A stretch of 18,693 nt of DNA from contig JAATVK010000261.1 of NCBI GenBank assembly GCA_014523485.1, positions 1 through 18,693 of the forward strand. Direction: 5' to 3'. The DNA comes from Nitrososphaerales archaeon TH5894 (GTDB lineage Archaea > Thermoproteota > Nitrososphaeria > Nitrososphaerales > Nitrososphaeraceae). Each line of letters opens with the position of its first letter. Positions within the stretch are counted from its first letter, which is position 1. The notes under the pieces were generated by a model. The model had not been told where the DNA came from and did no database searches. It saw only the letters and a program-made list of their open reading frames with translations. Position numbers and translations under genes: made by a program. Positions 1-7,574 of the stretch are shown here, one piece after another.

Positions 1-2
1 AA

Positions 3-1001
3 ATGACTCAAACAATAACAAGAAATCAAGTCATAGAAAAAATAGGAAATACTCCTTTAATAGAATTATCTTCTTTTTCAACAGATAATATAAAACTTTT
101 TGCTAAATTAGAATGGCAGAATCCCTTTGGTTCTGTTAAGGACAGAGCTGCATTTTGGATGATCAAAGATGCAGAATCGAAAGGAAGAATCAAGAAAAAT
201 AAAAGCATAATTATCGAACCTACTTCAGGAAATACAGGAATAGCATTAACAGGAATTTCATCATCGTTGGGCTACAAGGTTGAAATAGTTATTCCAGAAA
301 AAGTAAGTGCTGAAACGAAATCAATACTTCAAAAATTAGGAGCTATAATACATGAAACATCAGACGATTTATGTCCGAGAGTGGGAGCAGGAACTGATCA
401 GAGTATTGCACTTGCAAAGGCGATATCTACTCCAAGGCCAGATATTTACTACATGCCAAATCAATATGAGAATGATGCTAATTTTATGGCTCATTATGAA
501 ACTACAGGTCCTGAAATATGGTATCAAACTAATGGTAGGATTACTCATTTTCTAACAGGTTGTGGAACTGGAGGAACTATAACAGGTACTGGAGTCTATT
601 TAAAAGAAAAGAATCCTAATATCAATGTTGTTGCAATTCAAGCACAAAGAAATCATTTATTGCAAGGATTAAGAAATTTTGAAGAATCTTCTATGCCTGA
701 TCTTTTTAAAAGACGTGAGAGCGTAGTAAATGAATGGTTTACTGCAACTAATAAAGATTCTTTTACACTGGTAAAAGAACTTGCTAACAAAGAAAATATG
801 TTAGTTGGGCCATCGTCTGGTTCAGTAATGTCAGCAATGTTAGAAACTAGAAATAAAATTGAAAAAGGAATAATAGTAGGCATTTTTGCTGATGACGGAA
901 GAAAATTCAAGAGTCTATATACAGAACAAAATGTTTTTACAGCAACAGAATATGATGAGGCTCTGCATAATGCAAAATATCTCGTAGAATTATTATACTA
1001 G
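3..1001 (+). CDS. cysM: PLP-dependent cysteine synthase, possibly O-phosphoserine sulfhydrylase
   Basis: Fold-type II PLP enzyme that makes cysteine from an activated serine and a sulfur donor in the cytoplasm. Visible: the PLP lysine K46 in NPFGSVKDR, the substrate loop TSGNTG (74-79), the phosphate-binding loop TGCGTGGTITG (185-195) and GPSSGS near the C-terminus. At 332 aa it has the usual CysK/CysM length. The segment GLRNFEE (R224) resembles the region of Mycobacterium tuberculosis CysM that carries R220, which selects O-phosphoserine; this is from memory, so substrate choice is inference. The ATG lies only two bases inside the window, but the N-terminus (ITRNQVIEKIGNTPLIEL) looks complete for the family. 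It converges on trxB and is followed by a T-run. Confidence 0.9.
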   Translation: MTQTITRNQVIEKIGNTPLIELSSFSTDNIKLFAKLEWQNPFGSVKDRAAFWMIKDAESKGRIKKNKSIIIEPTSGNTGIALTGISSSLGYKVEIVIPEKVSAETKSILQKLGAIIHETSDDLCPRVGAGTDQSIALAKAISTPRPDIYYMPNQYENDANFMAHYETTGPEIWYQTNGRITHFLTGCGTGGTITGTGVYLKEKNPNINVVAIQAQRNHLLQGLRNFEESSMPDLFKRRESVVNEWFTATNKDSFTLVKELANKENMLVGPSSGSVMSAMLETRNKIEKGIIVGIFADDGRKFKSLYTEQNVFTATEYDEALHNAKYLVELLY

Positions 1002-1017
1002 AGGTAAAAAAGCTAAG

Positions 1018-1024
1018 TTTTTTT
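1018..1024 (+). terminator. T-run after cysteine synthase
   Basis: Seven consecutive T residues begin 17 nt after the cysteine synthase stop, followed by more AT-rich sequence. Archaeal RNA polymerase commonly stops at T-tracts without a strong hairpin, so this is a plausible terminator. No convincing stem is visible before it. Confidence 0.45.
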
Positions 1025-1178
1025 ATTAATTATTAAAAGTGTTGAATAAAATAGTAATGAAGTATAAAAAACATTATTCTCTAGGGATTCAAATTTTTAA
1101 TTAATTATTTTTGTATTTGTATTTTATTATTCACTTACAACTAAATTGAATAATTTTTAAAATTTTATTATTACTAAA

Positions 1179-2183
1179 TTATAATTTATTATTATTGGTT
1201 TTGTTTTCTGTTAGCCATTTTTCAACATCTAGGGCAGCCATACAACCATATCCAGCAGCAGTAACAGCTTGCCTATAACGAAAATCATGTACATCACCTG
1301 CAGCAAATACTCCCTCAACACTAGTTCTTGAATTTTCTTTTAGAACAATATAGCCGTGGTCATCCATCTCAAGTTGATTTTTAAATATTTTAGTATTAGG
1401 CTCGTGTCCAATGGCTATGAATAGACCTCCAACATCTAATTCCTGTTCTTCACTAGTATTCACATTTTTTACTGATATTGTTGAAATTTTTTTGTTACCC
1501 TTTATTTTAGTAATTGTACTATCCCACATAAATTGAATTTTTGGATTCTCAAATGATTTTTCCTGTAGTATTTTGCTTGCTTTAAGAGCATTACGTCTAT
1601 GGATTAATTTCACTGATTTTCCAAATTTTGTTAGAAAGGTAGCCTCTTCAAGTGCAGTATCTCCACCTCCAACAACAGCAATCTCTTCTCCCTTAAAGAA
1701 AGGACCATCACAGGTAGCACAATATGAAACGCCTCTTCCACCAAATTCATCTTCTCCTACAATACCTAATTTTCGTGGAGTAGCTCCTGTACATACTAGG
1801 ATTGCGTTAGATAAATATTCCGTGGAATAAGTTTTTACAAAAAAAGGTTTTTTTTTGAAATCAACCTCTATCACTTCGTCATCAACAATAACAGAACCAA
1901 ATCTTTCAGCTTGTTGTCTCATATTCATCATTAACTCTGGTCCAAAAATGCCATTTGGAAATCCAGGGTAATTTTCAACTTCGCTAGTTGTCATTAACTG
2001 TCCACCAGGTAAACTTCCAGTTATTATTAAAGTCTTTAGTTTAGCACGGGATGTATATGTAGCTGCAGTGTACCCAGCAGGACCAGAACCAATGATAATA
2101 ACGTCAAAAGTTCTTAATTTTTGATTATTAGTAGAATCTTTATTGTCATGAGCAATCTCATTGTTCTTATCATTGACTTGCAT
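1179..2183 (-). CDS. trxB: Thioredoxin reductase (FAD/NADPH)
   Basis: Low-molecular-weight thioredoxin-disulfide reductase, a cytoplasmic flavoenzyme passing electrons from NADPH to thioredoxin. Domains in order: an unusual polar N-terminal tail (about residues 1-24), the FAD fingerprint GSGPAGYTAA (32-41), the redox pair C155-A-T-C158 followed by DGP, the NADPH fingerprint GGGDTALEEA (172-181), and a C-terminal FAD motif GDVHDFRYRQA. The NADPH-phosphate motif reads HRRNALK (195-201), with lysine where E. coli has the third arginine (HRRDGFR), so NADPH use is likely but not proven. It lies 57 nt downstream of a same-strand unknown gene and has its own TATA-like T-rich box near 2201-2210. Start is ATG; 334 aa is slightly long because of the tail. 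Confidence 0.95.
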   Translation of the reverse strand: MQVNDKNNEIAHDNKDSTNNQKLRTFDVIIIGSGPAGYTAATYTSRAKLKTLIITGSLPGGQLMTTSEVENYPGFPNGIFGPELMMNMRQQAERFGSVIVDDEVIEVDFKKKPFFVKTYSTEYLSNAILVCTGATPRKLGIVGEDEFGGRGVSYCATCDGPFFKGEEIAVVGGGDTALEEATFLTKFGKSVKLIHRRNALKASKILQEKSFENPKIQFMWDSTITKIKGNKKISTISVKNVNTSEEQELDVGGLFIAIGHEPNTKIFKNQLEMDDHGYIVLKENSRTSVEGVFAAGDVHDFRYRQAVTAAGYGCMAALDVEKWLTENKTNNNKL

Positions 2184-2240
2184 TCTGTATGCTATAAATA
2201 AAAATAAAGACCAGTTAATAATTTGTTCGCTATATTGGTT

Positions 2241-3098
2241 CTATTCTTCTGCTTCTTTGGTACAGTTATTATCAATAAAAAGAACGTGATTATATTTATT
2301 TATAAGAATTTTGTGTTTTTGGCATATTTTTTTCTCTTTTATATTTAACCTAATAACATCATCTTGAAAATGTGCATTAAACAACCTACAATTTCTATCT
2401 TGACAAAAAGGCTCTCCGGAATTGATAAAATAAAAAAGAGCTTGAAGAACTAAACCTTCAATAATATCATTTATTCGGTGATCATTATAATTTATAAACT
2501 GTCCATTGTATTCTTTTTTAAGCTCATCAACAATATCAGGGTTTTCTTTAAAAAAATATAATTTATAATAATAATCAGGTGGTTTCGCAATCCCCTCGAC
2601 AATTCCAGCAGTAGAAATCAAAGTGGGTGTTCCACAAATCAGTGACCTTGCATGATATCTCCAGTCTGACTCATCAAATGTGCATAATAATTTATCAGTT
2701 ATCAGAATGTTAAGTTTTGAGAATGGTAATTCCTGCTCATGTTTTATTATTAATTTTTGAAGTAATTTTTGTATGAAAAATCCATCATATAATATGAGAT
2801 TACCAAATTCAATTTTATTTTTGGGTGTAAACATCTTTTTTTCTATACTAGAATAATAAGAATGATAATAATTCAAATCATAAATGGGTAATGGTTTTTT
2901 TAGGTCTTGTACAATGGCTTGGTTGAAAAATGAGAAATTTTTTTCTTTATCTATTGAGTTTAAAGATAACTGAGATTCTTCCGCTTTATCTATTACATTA
3001 TTAGGCAATACTTCCTTTAGACAAGCTATAATCTTTTCAATGCTTACTTCAGGCCAAGAGGATTCGTTGATGAAATTAATATATTTACAATATACCAT
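2241..3098 (-). CDS. Conserved archaeal-type protein of unknown function with Cys/His cluster
   Basis: A 285-aa soluble protein with no signal peptide or membrane segment. The central part (about 126-180) is the best-conserved-looking stretch, with ITDKLLCTFDE, WRYHARS and a following glycine-rich SLICGTPTLIS segment. The C-terminal part has a potential metal site: C232-x4-C237, then NAH (H243), then C259-x2-H262. From memory this layout recalls an archaeal family catalogued as DUF6775, described as putative metallopeptidases, but I see no HExxH motif and do not assign a function. It sits between thi4 and trxB on the same strand, with 79 nt and 57 nt gaps, so co-transcription is possible though not required. 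ATG start, with AT-rich sequence upstream. Confidence 0.75.
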   Translation of the reverse strand: MVYCKYINFINESSWPEVSIEKIIACLKEVLPNNVIDKAEESQLSLNSIDKEKNFSFFNQAIVQDLKKPLPIYDLNYYHSYYSSIEKKMFTPKNKIEFGNLILYDGFFIQKLLQKLIIKHEQELPFSKLNILITDKLLCTFDESDWRYHARSLICGTPTLISTAGIVEGIAKPPDYYYKLYFFKENPDIVDELKKEYNGQFINYNDHRINDIIEGLVLQALFYFINSGEPFCQDRNCRLFNAHFQDDVIRLNIKEKKICQKHKILINKYNHVLFIDNNCTKEAEE

Positions 3099-3177
3099 AA
3101 TAAATGAAAATTGATGAAAACATAATAATAAATAACAATAATAAAAATTAAATTAAGAATTTACTTTAGTTTTTTTT

Positions 3178-3978
3178 TCAGTTTGGAATTTGTGGTACTT
3201 CTTTTAACTTGCGGGCAGCTATTTCAGCAGCTTTTTTTCCAGATAATAGCATTGAACCAAAGGTAGGGCCCATTCTTGGGAGTCCATGAGTTTCAGTTAC
3301 TGACATCCCTGTTGCGATGAGACCAGGGAATACTTCACCAGTATAATTGACTACTGCGTCTTCTCCACCCTCTACCCACATAGGATCCATCCCTTTCCAC
3401 TTTACATAGCCTCTTTCCATCAATCTTTTTACTGCAACAGAATCATGACCTGATGCATCAATAACAATCTTGCTTTCGAATGCAATTGGATCTACACAAG
3501 TGATATTTCTTGGTAAAGCAGAAACGGGCATCCAGTTAACTACCACACCTGCTACACGCTTATTCTTTATTACCAAGTCATCAAATTTAGTTAATTGCAA
3601 AAATCTAACTCCTGCATCGCAAGTTGCGGCTATTAACTTCGAACAAGCATGGGGACCCCATGTGGCGTATAGCCCTTCCCTTATTACTCTATATGGAACT
3701 CCCAATTCATCCCAAATCTTTTGTGCTGGAGCTCTTACAGTAACAGGATTCATCATATAACCTCCTACCCAATAACCTCCTCCAATATAGTTATTTTGTT
3801 CTACAATTAAGGTTCTAATTCCTAATTTCCCTAATTCCCTACCTGCTGATAAACCAGCAGGACCAGCACCAATAATAATAACATCAGAGTCTGTATATTC
3901 ATTCATTGTTTCCATAAACATTGCCGCAATTGAACGACTAATTTCTTTCTCGCTGACATCAGCAAAAATTTTTGGCAT
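3178..3978 (-). CDS. thi4: Thiazole synthase Thi4, cysteine-containing (suicidal) type
   Basis: Makes the adenylated thiazole precursor of thiamine from NAD, glycine and sulfur. Visible: N-terminal dinucleotide-binding motif GAGPAGLSAG (37-46), E60 at the end of the second strand, the GGGYWVGG loop (66-73), GPHACSKL (108-115), the key segment ITCVDP (C161), ASGHD, and the C-terminal GLPRMGPTFGSMLLSGKKAA. At 266 aa it is the archaeal/bacterial length. In yeast Thi4 the equivalent cysteine (C205 in CMDP) donates its own sulfur; methanococcal enzymes have histidine there. So this protein is predicted to be a single-turnover cysteine-type enzyme. Start is ATG with a TATA box 27 nt upstream. No TPP riboswitch motif is visible in the short leader. 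ThiDN lies about 2.2 kb away. Confidence 0.95.
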   Translation of the reverse strand: MPKIFADVSEKEISRSIAAMFMETMNEYTDSDVIIIGAGPAGLSAGRELGKLGIRTLIVEQNNYIGGGYWVGGYMMNPVTVRAPAQKIWDELGVPYRVIREGLYATWGPHACSKLIAATCDAGVRFLQLTKFDDLVIKNKRVAGVVVNWMPVSALPRNITCVDPIAFESKIVIDASGHDSVAVKRLMERGYVKWKGMDPMWVEGGEDAVVNYTGEVFPGLIATGMSVTETHGLPRMGPTFGSMLLSGKKAAEIAARKLKEVPQIPN

Positions 3979-3998
3979 ATTATTATCATCATAAACAC

Positions 3999-4011
3999 AT
4001 TATATATTATT
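3999..4011 (-). promoter_or_regulatory. TATA box for thi4
   Basis: On the minus strand this reads as an AATAATATATAAT-type box centred about 27 nt before the thi4 ATG. That spacing would place the transcription start at or within a few bases of the ATG, implying a leaderless mRNA and leaving no room for a riboswitch. Confidence 0.5.
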
Positions 4012-4051
4012 AATGCATTTAATCTCCTAAGTCACATAAACAAAGATAATT

Positions 4052-5188
4052 TTAATTATCTATTACGTTATTAGAAAAATGGGCTCCTCTAACTTTACTG
4101 TCAATTTCTATCATCAACTTTATAAAATCAGATTTATGAGAATTCAAATACTCTTGTCCTTTGTCTTTAAGACGATTTTGATAAAGTCTCAAATCTCTAT
4201 GTTCATTAAAGAATTTTTCGATCATTGTACTACCATGAAGAGAAGGATTTATCAATTTATCAAAATATCCTATAGTTGCTTGTACATCACCTTGTTCTAC
4301 AGAATCTCTCATTTTAGATAAAATTTCACTGATGTCTTTTAATTGTTGAACAGGAGGTGACACTTCCCTAGATTTACCCATGAAGCCTGAGCGTTTGAAT
4401 GATCCCACTTTTAAAACTATTTCTTTAGAGAGTTCAAAATATTCTTCTTTATTAAAAAAGTTTTTCTTTTCTTTCCTTACAACTAAACCTTTCATCGAAA
4501 GTCTTAACAAAGCATCATCCACATCAACTTTATCCATACCAGTGATCCAAATGATTTTGCCTGTATAATCGTAACCCTGTCTTATTGCCTCTAACACTAC
4601 AACCTCAATTATTCTCCTAAATCCTTCTTCTGCTTTTGCATTTTCAAAATCTCTATCTCTCACAGCACGTTTAGCATAAGAAATATCAATTTCAATGGCT
4701 CTCTTCAGTGCCTCCATTCCATCATCTACACTGCCATCAAGAACGAGATAACATGAGAGATTATACCATGCCATTCCATTATTGTGATTAATATCGATTG
4801 ATTTTTCACAACATTCTATTGCTTTTAGCAAGTTGTTCATTCTATAATAAGCAAGCCCCTTTAGGTTCCAAGCCTCAAAATTGTTTATATCTAAATCTAA
4901 GGCATTATCATAACAAGAAATGGCTATACTGTATTCGGCAAGATGAAAATGTGTATACCCTTTTTTTATCCATGCATTAACAAATTGAGGATCAATTCTT
5001 AAAGATAATTCAAAACATCTAATAGCATCGGTGAGTTTTTCATTAGCCATATGATTAATTCCATTATTATAAAGATCAAATTTTTGAATATCATTAATAT
5101 TGTTATCATGAGTTAATTCAGAAGGTTTTTTATCTTGCCCTTGGAAATTAAATTTATCAGTTACCTTCTTTCCAAAGATCTTTTCCAT
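4052..5188 (-). CDS. TPR protein with winged-helix domain
   Basis: A 378-aa protein with four consecutive tetratricopeptide repeats of 34 residues (about 39-73, 74-107, 108-141, 142-175); each shows the W/Y-x2-K/L-G ... A-I-x-C/S-x2 ... D-I/L-D pattern and three end in an AW pair. A region at about 195-255 (EAIRQGYDYTGKIIWITGMD then DDALLRLSMKGLVVRKEKK) looks like a winged helix-turn-helix with a beta wing. The C-terminal third (about 280-370) is highly charged and helical. TPRs bind protein partners, and the wHTH suggests DNA binding or protein docking; the actual role is unknown. It is divergent from the J-protein gene across 134 nt, and a chaperone-related link is only a guess. ATG start with a TATA box 28 nt upstream. 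Confidence 0.8.
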   Translation of the reverse strand: MEKIFGKKVTDKFNFQGQDKKPSELTHDNNINDIQKFDLYNNGINHMANEKLTDAIRCFELSLRIDPQFVNAWIKKGYTHFHLAEYSIAISCYDNALDLDINNFEAWNLKGLAYYRMNNLLKAIECCEKSIDINHNNGMAWYNLSCYLVLDGSVDDGMEALKRAIEIDISYAKRAVRDRDFENAKAEEGFRRIIEVVVLEAIRQGYDYTGKIIWITGMDKVDVDDALLRLSMKGLVVRKEKKNFFNKEEYFELSKEIVLKVGSFKRSGFMGKSREVSPPVQQLKDISEILSKMRDSVEQGDVQATIGYFDKLINPSLHGSTMIEKFFNEHRDLRLYQNRLKDKGQEYLNSHKSDFIKLMIEIDSKVRGAHFSNNVIDN

Positions 5189-5211
5189 ATAATAAGAGAT
5201 CCATTCACGAA

Positions 5212-5220
5212 GATAAATAG
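5212..5220 (-). promoter_or_regulatory. TATA box for the TPR gene
   Basis: Minus-strand CTATTTATC centred about 28 nt before the ATG at 5188. The spacing fits a leaderless archaeal transcript. Confidence 0.45.
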
Positions 5221-5322
5221 ATTATGATTTATTTGTTATAGTGACTAATATATCTGATCGACTTTTAAAAATATAAAATTCAAGAAAAAATTATTATTTT
5301 AGCTGGCCCATTATACTATTAA

Positions 5323-5748
5323 GTGTCAGATTACTATAAAATATTAGGAGTACCAAAGGATTCTAATCAAATCCAGATAAGAAAAGCCTTCCGCACCTTA
5401 GCGCTACGATACCATCCTGATAAGAATAAAAATTCGGAAGAATCAAAACAAAAATTCATTGAAATTGTTAAAGCATATGAAGTTCTCTCAGATGAGAAAG
5501 TGAGACAACGATATGATTCTAATACCGTCAGGGATGAAAACTTTCAGCAATTTAATTGGACACCTCCTGCAGATTTTGTTAATTTTTATAGTTATGAAAA
5601 GCTCAAAAGAGAATACAAGGAGAATCAAATAATTGGTGGTATGTGGGAGATAAGTGAAAAGGCAAATGCAGGATTATGGAAAGCAACATTTATCTTGTTA
5701 GGATCTTTGGGTCTAATATCCGTCTTTATTATATTAAGAATTTATTAA
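5323..5748 (+). CDS. Small membrane-anchored J-domain (DnaJ-like) protein
   Basis: A 141-aa co-chaperone-like protein. The J domain spans about residues 3-66, with the typical opening DYYKILGV, the Hsp70-stimulating HPD triad at 31-33, and the closing YEVLSDEKVRQRYD. The Gly/Phe-rich, zinc-finger and C-terminal substrate-binding domains of full DnaJ are absent. Instead a middle linker (about 67-115) leads to one hydrophobic segment at about 118-140 (ATFILLGSLGLISVFIIL), so the protein is probably tethered by its C-terminus with the J domain in the cytoplasm, recruiting DnaK to the membrane. The start is GTG, chosen because SDYYKILGV is the normal J-domain N-terminus and an AT-rich box lies about 25 nt upstream. 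Confidence 0.88.
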   Translation: MSDYYKILGVPKDSNQIQIRKAFRTLALRYHPDKNKNSEESKQKFIEIVKAYEVLSDEKVRQRYDSNTVRDENFQQFNWTPPADFVNFYSYEKLKREYKENQIIGGMWEISEKANAGLWKATFILLGSLGLISVFIILRIY

Positions 5749-5790
5749 GATTGAGACAAAATTAATTATTTCATACAGTTTAGAACTTAA

Positions 5791-6132
5791 ATGAAAAAAG
5801 TTTTTAAAGGATTTAAATTTACTCAAAATAAGAAGTTGAAAGTTTTAGCAATAGGAAATCGTATCTTTATAACAAGTTTCCAAATGGCTGGAATCGAAGG
5901 AATTGATGTTCAAACTCCGAAAGAAGCCCTTTCTCGCATAAACCAAACCCATTCTAGAAATGAAGTAGGCTTGATTTTATTAAGTGATGACATTGGGAAA
6001 GAAATTAGATTAGACATTGCTAAAATACGTTCCGTAAAACCTATTCCTTTAATATTTGAACTTCCTTCTCCAGGCAGCAAAAAAGAAAAGGTTGATTATA
6101 GAGCATTATTAAAGCAAATACTTGGAGTTTAA
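5791..6132 (+). CDS. atpF: A-type ATP synthase subunit F
   Basis: A 113-aa protein matching V/A-type ATPase subunit F (NtpG/AtpF), a small regulatory subunit on the central stalk. Visible are the beta-alpha Rossmann-like pattern: KVLAIGNRIFITSFQMAGIEG near residues 17-37 (family form: V-I-G-D-x2-T-x2-GF-x-LAGI), then VGLILLSDDIG, then the family PIPLIFELPSPGSK loop, and a C-terminal helix. I chose the ATG at 5791 because no earlier in-frame start is needed for family length. The other A-ATPase genes are not in the window, so this subunit is encoded away from its operon. The family call is based on pattern recognition, not a search. Confidence 0.8.
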   Translation: MKKVFKGFKFTQNKKLKVLAIGNRIFITSFQMAGIEGIDVQTPKEALSRINQTHSRNEVGLILLSDDIGKEIRLDIAKIRSVKPIPLIFELPSPGSKKEKVDYRALLKQILGV

Positions 6133-6195
6133 TTATATTTTTCTTTCTCGCATTAATTAAGTTTTAGAACCTGAGTATAGTATATTCGATATAGT

Positions 6196-7536
6196 ATGAA
6201 TTTCCGTTCAGTGTTAAGTATTGCTGGAAGTGATTCCTCCTCTGGAGCCGGCATACAGGCAGATCTCAAAACATTTTCCTCTCTTGGAACTTATGGATGT
6301 TTTGCCATTACTGCAATAACTGTTCAAAATACAAAGAATATTTTCGATGTGTTTCCTATCCCAAGTGAAATAGTAGTAAAACAAATAAATTCCATTCTAC
6401 ATGACATAAAAATAGATGCTATTAAAATTGGCATGGTCTATGATGGAGAAATAATTAATAAAATATTTCAGGTTTTAAAAAATATAAATATTCCAATTAT
6501 AGTAGATCCGGTATTTACTTCTACCAGCGGGACCAATTTAATCAAGGCCGATGCAATAAAAGCTTTAACGAAAAAAATAATTCCTATTGCTACAATAATT
6601 ACTCCCAATATAAATGAGGCTAAACAACTTTCTGGAGTAGAAATTGAGACTAAAGAAGAATTAGTCAGGGCTATAAATAAGATTAAGAAATTAGGGCCCA
6701 AATTTGTAATACTAAAGGGGGGGCATCTTGTCTCAGAACATTGTATTGACACGTTAATTGATGATAAACTTAATATAATTGAATTCTCCAATTCTCGGCT
6801 ACCTATCCCAGAAAACCATGGTTCTGGGTGCAATTTCTCTGCAGCCTTATCAGCATACATTTCGCAAGGGTATGAAATACCTATAGCATGTAAATTTGCT
6901 AATGAATTTATAAATGGTATTTTGAAAAATCTTTTGTATCTCGGAAAAGGATACCCGGTAACTGATGCTAGTATAACAACTTCTTCTTCAGCCTTTAAAT
7001 TTCATGTATTAGAAGAACTATCGAGGGCTATTAAAGAGTTAGAATCTCTATCAGACATAGGCAAGTTAATCCCTGAAACACAGTCTAATTTTGCATATGC
7101 AATACCAAATGCCACTAGTATCAAGGAAGTTGCTGGAATAAAAGGAAGAATAGTAAGGATAGACCAAAAAGTGAAAGCAAGTTCGTGTATTGAATTTGGT
7201 GCATCACAACATATTGCGTCAGCAATCATATCATACATGGCTATCAACCCTTTAATGAGAGCTGGATTTAATATAAAATACGATAAAAAAATAATAGAAG
7301 TATTACAATCCTTTATGAAAGTATCTGAATATGATAGACTTTTGGAACCTAGAAAATTAAAGGAAAAGGAAGGTTTTACAATACAATGGGGAATTAAGAA
7401 AGCGATAATAAAAGATAAGTCGGTAAGGGGAATTTACCATAAAGGAGACATAGGTAAAGAGCCTATGATAATATTGTTTGGACACAAGCCAGCAGAAATT
7501 ATTCAATATTTGACAAAATTAATAGATAATTACTAA
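6196..7536 (+). CDS. thiDN: Bifunctional HMP/HMP-P kinase and thiamine-phosphate synthase (ThiD-ThiN)
   Basis: Two fused enzymes of thiamine synthesis. Residues about 1-255 are ThiD, a ribokinase-fold kinase phosphorylating HMP and HMP-P: SIAGSDSSSGAGIQADLKTF at the N-terminus, PNINEAKQLSG in the middle, and the anion-hole motif GSGCNFSAAL with C212. Residues about 275-446 are ThiN, which joins HMP-PP with thiazole phosphate and replaces ThiE in many archaea. R318 (in KGRIVR) and H339 (in FGASQHIA) are 21 residues apart, the same spacing as the essential Arg320/His341 pair reported for Pyrobaculum calidifontis ThiN, so this domain is predicted to be catalytic, unlike the ligand-sensing ThiN of ThiR regulators. 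ATG start; 446 aa is normal for archaeal ThiDN. Confidence 0.95.
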   Translation: MNFRSVLSIAGSDSSSGAGIQADLKTFSSLGTYGCFAITAITVQNTKNIFDVFPIPSEIVVKQINSILHDIKIDAIKIGMVYDGEIINKIFQVLKNINIPIIVDPVFTSTSGTNLIKADAIKALTKKIIPIATIITPNINEAKQLSGVEIETKEELVRAINKIKKLGPKFVILKGGHLVSEHCIDTLIDDKLNIIEFSNSRLPIPENHGSGCNFSAALSAYISQGYEIPIACKFANEFINGILKNLLYLGKGYPVTDASITTSSSAFKFHVLEELSRAIKELESLSDIGKLIPETQSNFAYAIPNATSIKEVAGIKGRIVRIDQKVKASSCIEFGASQHIASAIISYMAINPLMRAGFNIKYDKKIIEVLQSFMKVSEYDRLLEPRKLKEKEGFTIQWGIKKAIIKDKSVRGIYHKGDIGKEPMIILFGHKPAEIIQYLTKLIDNY

Positions 7537-7542
7537 TCTAAA

Positions 7543-7552
7543 AGTATATTAC
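7543..7552 (+). promoter_or_regulatory. TATA-like box for the nucleotidyltransferase gene
   Basis: AGTATATTAC is centred about 28 nt before the ATG at 7575, in the 38-nt gap after thiDN. It suggests an independent, leaderless transcript. Confidence 0.45.
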
Positions 7553-7574
7553 ATTATTCACTTAAACATTGTAG

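Noticed and set aside
1573..1830. Plus-strand open frame inside trxB
   Set aside because: Antisense to conserved TrxB motifs with low-complexity composition; a shadow.
3979..4051. TPP riboswitch upstream of thi4
   Set aside because: The leader is too short, lacks the CUGAGA-type core, and the TATA box placement implies a leaderless message.
6468..6860. Minus-strand open frame of 130 codons inside thiDN
   Set aside because: It is fully antisense to a well-conserved gene with intact motifs, so it is a reading-frame shadow.
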